Part shown: in pieces, positions 5,263 to 6,415 of the stretch | Layout: every line of letters starts with the position of its first letter | Numbering within the stretch: position 1 is the first letter of the stretch | Assembly: GCA_947457975.1 (NCBI GenBank) | Contig: CANGYC010000144.1 | Location: 1 to 6,415 of the forward strand | Source: Comamonadaceae bacterium | Lineage (GTDB): Bacteria > Pseudomonadota > Gammaproteobacteria > Burkholderiales > Burkholderiaceae_C | Reading direction: 5' to 3' | Length of the DNA: 6,415 nucleotides | Notes under the pieces: model-generated | Databases searched by the model: none | Told to the model about the DNA's origin: nothing | The model's input: the letters and a program-made list of their open reading frames with translations, nothing else | Program-made: the position numbers and the translations under genes

Positions 5263-6415
5263 TCAGGCCCAGCCCATCAAGCGCAGCAGCAGGCCCGCCC
5301 CGGCGGCCACCGCGATCACGCGCAGCACGCTCCAGCCCAGCCGCCACAGCGCCCAGGCCGCCGCCAGCACCAGCGCCAGTGCCCACAAGTCGGGCAAGGC
5401 CAGCACGCCGCCGGGCAGCACCACGGCCGAGAGGAACCACAGCGCCAGCTGGGCGATCACGCCCACCACGGCGCAGGTCACCGCCGCCAGCGGCACGGTG
5501 ACCATCGGCCTGCCGCGGGTGGACTCCACCCAGGGGCCGCCGGCGAGGATGAAGAGGAAGGAGGGCAAAAAGGTGAACCAGGTGGCCACGCAGGCGGCCA
5601 GCGCCGCACCCATGAACTGTGCATCGGGCCCCAGCACCTGCTGCAGCCAGCCGCCCACAAAACCGACAAAGGCCACCACCATGATGAGCGGGCCCGGCGT
5701 GGTCTCGCCCAGGGCCAGGCCATCCATCATCTGCGGCGTGCTCAGCCAGCCATAGTGATCCACCGCCGCCTGCTGCACATAAGGCAGCACCGCATAGGCT
5801 CCGCCAAAAGTGAGCAAGGCCGCTTTGGTGAAGAACCAGCCCATCTGCGTGAGCGTGGCGTTCCAGCCCTGGCTGAACAGCAGCACCGCCATGGGCAGCA
5901 GCCACAGCAGACCCGTGACGGCCAACACCCGCAGCAAGCGCCCGCGGCTAAAGCGCGCATGCGCGGGCGGGAGCGTGTGGTCGTCGATGAGCGCGCTGGC
6001 ACCGGCGGCCTGGTGGGCAGCATGGCCGCTGCCGCCTGCGCCCAGGGCCTGCGGCGCCCAGCGCGACACCCCCCAGCCGATGAGCAAGGCGCTCAGCACC
6101 ACGGCCGGAAAGGGCAGGTGCAGAAAGGCCAGGGCCACAAAACTGCCGACCGCCAGCAGCCAGGGCAAGGGCAGGCGCCGCGGATCGCCCAAGGCCTTGC
6201 GGCCGATACGGTGCAGCGCATGCAGCACGATGGCGGCCACGGCAGGCTTGATGCCGTAAAAAAGGCCGGCCACCAGGGGCTGCGTGCCCCAGGCCATGTA
6301 GATCCAGCTCAGCAAGATGAGCAGCAGCAGCGAGGGCAACACAAACAGCGTGCCGGCAGCGATGCCGCCGCGCGTCTTGTGCATCAGCCAGCCCAGGTAG
6401 GTGGCCAGCTGCTGC
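5263..6415 (-). CDS. chrA: Chromate efflux transporter ChrA, 5' end missing
   Basis: The C-terminal 383 residues of a long-chain CHR-family protein, an inner-membrane transporter that exports chromate and confers chromate resistance in characterised members. The reading frame is open to the window edge. The codons before the first visible Met (6384) encode QQLATYLGWL, which is typical ChrA sequence just after the first conserved PGP motif, so that Met is internal and the real start lies outside; roughly 50-80 residues are missing compared with usual lengths. Visible parts are the rest of the first CHR domain (TRGGIAAGTLFVLPS, residues 14-28 of the visible part), a hydrophilic His-containing linker (about 128-159), and the second CHR domain with TFGGAYAVLPYV (202-213), GWLSTPQMMDGLALGETTPGP (222-242) and FLPSFLFIL (282-290). 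The family-typical FGG and PGP motifs are intact in the second half. It is first of the - strand series as far as can be seen. Some CHR homologues have other or no known substrates, so chromate is inferred from family. Confidence 0.92.
   Translation of the reverse strand, partial: QQLATYLGWLMHKTRGGIAAGTLFVLPSLLLLILLSWIYMAWGTQPLVAGLFYGIKPAVAAIVLHALHRIGRKALGDPRRLPLPWLLAVGSFVALAFLHLPFPAVVLSALLIGWGVSRWAPQALGAGGSGHAAHQAAGASALIDDHTLPPAHARFSRGRLLRVLAVTGLLWLLPMAVLLFSQGWNATLTQMGWFFTKAALLTFGGAYAVLPYVQQAAVDHYGWLSTPQMMDGLALGETTPGPLIMVVAFVGFVGGWLQQVLGPDAQFMGAALAACVATWFTFLPSFLFILAGGPWVESTRGRPMVTVPLAAVTCAVVGVIAQLALWFLSAVVLPGGVLALPDLWALALVLAAAWALWRLGWSVLRVIAVAAGAGLLLRLMGWA

Noticed and set aside
4553..5755. 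A 400-codon open frame on the + strand, antisense to sulP and chrA
   Set aside because: It is a by-product of high-GC codon use opposite two well-recognised genes. The translation is rich in Ala, Ser, Thr and Pro, with no domain or membrane pattern.
4832..5905. A 357-codon open frame on the - strand spanning the chrA-sulP junction
   Set aside because: It is out of frame with both real genes, which have full family motifs; composition is Gly/Ala/Arg-rich and featureless.
5954..5965. A 12-bp perfect palindrome, CGCGCATGCGCG
   Set aside because: It lies within the coding sequence of the ChrA linker and consists of common GC-rich codons. Such palindromes are expected by chance here, and no second copy was noticed.
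1..6415. Mobile elements, tRNA/rRNA genes, CRISPR arrays or defence genes
   Set aside because: No transposase, integrase, terminal repeats, repeat-spacer pattern or RNA gene was seen. Base composition looks uniform, giving no sign of recent insertion.

Overview
The window is GC-rich chromosomal DNA, densely packed with genes and with strong G/C preference at third codon positions. Gene content and protein style suggest a beta-proteobacterium, most likely Burkholderiales and perhaps Comamonadaceae. This assignment is an inference from the look of the proteins; the window has no rRNA or other taxonomic marker.

Layout: one gene lies on the + strand, a 12-helix MFS permease (22-1200). It converges on a set of four genes that all read on the - strand. 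In transcription order these are: a chromate efflux transporter of the ChrA/CHR family (5263 to beyond 6415, its 5' end cut off by the window edge); a SulP/SLC26-type anion transporter with a C-terminal STAS domain and a Cys-containing tail (3394-5232); a small DUF1439 (YceB-like) lipoprotein (2744-3343); and an M20-family dipeptidase-like metallopeptidase (1246-2727). Gaps between them are 30, 50 and 16 nt, with no convincing terminator between them. They could therefore be one transcript whose main promoter lies outside the window, upstream of chrA.

How they may work together: chromate is a structural analogue of sulfate and enters cells through sulfate transporters, while ChrA expels it. 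A SulP-family anion transporter directly behind chrA is therefore a plausible pairing of oxyanion transport functions, but the SulP substrate cannot be read from sequence. The lipoprotein and the peptidase have no evident link to chromate and may simply share the transcript. I saw no mobile elements, tRNAs, rRNAs, CRISPR arrays or riboswitches. No stretch over 300 bases lacks a gene; the longest gap is 50 nt. Overall this looks like ordinary core or near-core sequence. The points most worth a second look are the chrA-sulP arrangement, the conserved-looking Cys tail of the SulP protein, and two start-site traps (chrA and the lipoprotein).
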